64,000 bases of DNA from NCBI GenBank assembly GCA_964007475.1, contig OZ023274.1:90295213-90359212 (forward strand), given 5' to 3'. Below, one piece after another: positions 62,379 to 64,000 of the stretch. Each line of letters opens with the position of its first letter. The stretch's first letter is position 1. This DNA comes from Hybos culiciformis (lineage: Eukaryota > Arthropoda > Insecta > Diptera > Hybotidae). The position numbers and the translations under genes are program-made. The notes beneath the pieces were generated by a model. It saw only the letters and a program-made list of their open reading frames with translations. It did no database searches and was not told the DNA's origin.

Positions 62379-62484
62379 GTCTACCTCAATGGTGACGTGA
62401 AAATGACTTATACTATGCTTATGGGCGCAATTTTCAAAATCGGCACAGGGCGCCGAATCAGCTAGGACCGGGCCTGCACCTAGA

Positions 62485-64000
62485 GCAAAATTTCATATTG
62501 AAATACTATAAGTATAAATAAGTTGTGTTGTGTTCCATTTTTAGAGCCTTAGATTACCGTCTTGCCTCATTAGTATAACAGTCCCAACTCCTAAGCCATT
62601 GCCAAAAAGTTTTTTTTTTATTCAATTTGATTTTTATAAATATTTGGAATTAACTAGAATGAAAACAGAATACGTAATACATAATAAGCTCTAATTTTTA
62701 TTAAACAAAAATTTAATCAAATAGAGAAATTTTTAGTAATATTAACCATTAACATATTTATTATTTATTTATTTAATTCCTTATCGCTGAACCCTGCATA
62801 AATTTAAACTTTTTGAAATTATATTGATATTCTATTAATATAAATATTGAAGTGACGTTAACAAAATTACTTCGTTTTGATTTAAATATGAAAAGAGATC
62901 AGTAGCACTTAAATTTTAGATTATATTTTAATCTTACACTTGTGAACGATGTGATAAGAAAATTTGTTATTGATAAGAAATTATTATTATTATCATTATT
63001 ATTGACTAATTTCATTCGTAGTGCACTAATTCCGAGCAATTGTAGGAATGTCTATCAGAATGTAAATAATAAACATCTAGAAAACAAATAAAAAATTTTA
63101 AATATCGTAATTATGTTATATTTTAGTTTTTTTTTTCTTTTAACAGGCAAAAGTTATGACAAAACATTTGTGGTACATGATATACAACAAAAATTATAAA
63201 ATGTGATCAATTTCAGTAACAAATTTAAGTTTTTTTTTCACACTTTATCTATAGCTTAATGTATTTTATATGAAGAGAAATGTCAGACTACAAAGAAACT
63301 TTAGAAAGAATTTTTCATATTGAAGAAACGGTATTACCTTCTACTAAATGATTTAAGGAAAACCATAATATTAATAACATCTCCAAACCCAAAAACATAA
63401 TAAAACTGAAGAATAAAATAAATGCCATATACGATTATTATTAGCTATATAAATTTATATAGGTACATAATATGAAAAACAAATCAGCTAATAAAACTTT
63501 CTTCGTTTTTCTTTTCTGAGAAATCAAAAAATAAAAATAAAATATTTACGATATCAAAATTCAAATTACAACAATTTGTTTTTACATGTATTATTATTTA
63601 AATAATATTTTAATTTTTTTTTTTTGCTCTTTAATATAAATAATTTAATATGTTTTAAATATTTTAACATAATAAAATCGTGAATCAATCGAATAAACGA
63701 TTTTCTCAGCAAGGGATCAAAATAATACAAGATTTTTGAATCTATTCTTTGGTTAGAAAAATATATAATTGGCTTCTGAGGTAGATTCAATATTATTGTT
63801 ATTATTATTATTATTATTTTGGTACCATCATGATTTTTGTGGTTAGATAACAACAAAGAGAAACAAAAAGTAAGAAGCCAGATTAATGATTAGTTTTGTT
63901 TATAAAAAAAAAAAATATACCTAGCTAGACTTGAACTGATTTTTATTCACTTGTAGTACAAAACAGAAGGAACAAAAATATTCAGATATTTGAATAATTT
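62485..64000. other. AT-rich sequence at the right edge
   Basis: No exon or element recognised. An imperfect ATT microsatellite lies near 63790-63818. This may be Sox intron or upstream flank. Confidence 0.35.

Larger units (their letters stand above)
60347..62476. mobile_element. hAT-like element A, outer host of a transposon nest
   Basis: Left end CAGGGCCGGTCCT (60347) and right end AGGACCGGGCCTG (62476) are imperfect inverted repeats, continued by GCACAGGGCGCC on both sides. Perfect 8-bp target duplication CACCTAGA at 60339-60346 and 62477-62484. Only about 330 bp of the 2130 bp belong to this element (60347-60499, 61756-61834, 62387-62476); the rest is later insertions. No transposase remnant, so it was a short non-autonomous copy. 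Confidence 0.9.

Overview
The window looks like nuclear DNA from an insect or close arthropod. It is strongly AT-rich, its genes have short GT-AG introns, and it carries an insect-type SoxF HMG box and a copia element with a copia-style initiator-tRNA primer site. I cannot name the order or species. No prokaryotic operon, CRISPR array, rRNA or tRNA gene is visible.

Layout: (1) 1-1168, minus, the 5' end of the condensin subunit H gene (NCAPH/barren), running off the left edge. (2) 2665-5282, plus, a complete seven-exon RABL6 gene, head-to-head with NCAPH. (3) 6785-9619, minus, a complete six-exon DRC1 gene, tail-to-tail with RABL6. (4) 10893-15622, a complete and apparently very young copia retrotransposon on the minus strand, with identical 272-bp LTRs, a 5-bp target duplication and an intact 1354-residue Gag-Pol frame. 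(5) 16276-20300, plus, a complete three-exon vesicular GABA/glycine transporter gene (VGAT). (6) 24553-27550, minus, a complete seven-exon BSDC1 gene. (7) 27551-36407, a gene desert with a 200-base assembly gap and a hAT relic that itself contains a GC-rich foldback element. (8) 36408-58852, minus, a SoxF-group (Sox15-like) transcription factor whose HMG box is split by an intron of about 20 kb; its first exon was not found. (9) 58853-64000, sequence upstream of the recognised Sox exon, dominated by a nest of four DNA transposons at 60347-62476.

The genes are unrelated housekeeping, ciliary, neuronal and developmental genes, each with its own promoter, so no shared pathway is implied. The exon models below were built by hand from reading-frame continuity across GT-AG junctions; every internal junction listed keeps frame.

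I found no convincing undescribed biochemical system. The unusual content is mobile-element archaeology: nested insertions whose target-site duplications can be read directly, including an insertion inside a transposase frame whose removal restores the frame, an unclassified 234-bp element with perfect 41-bp ends, and several long single-copy hairpins of unknown origin.
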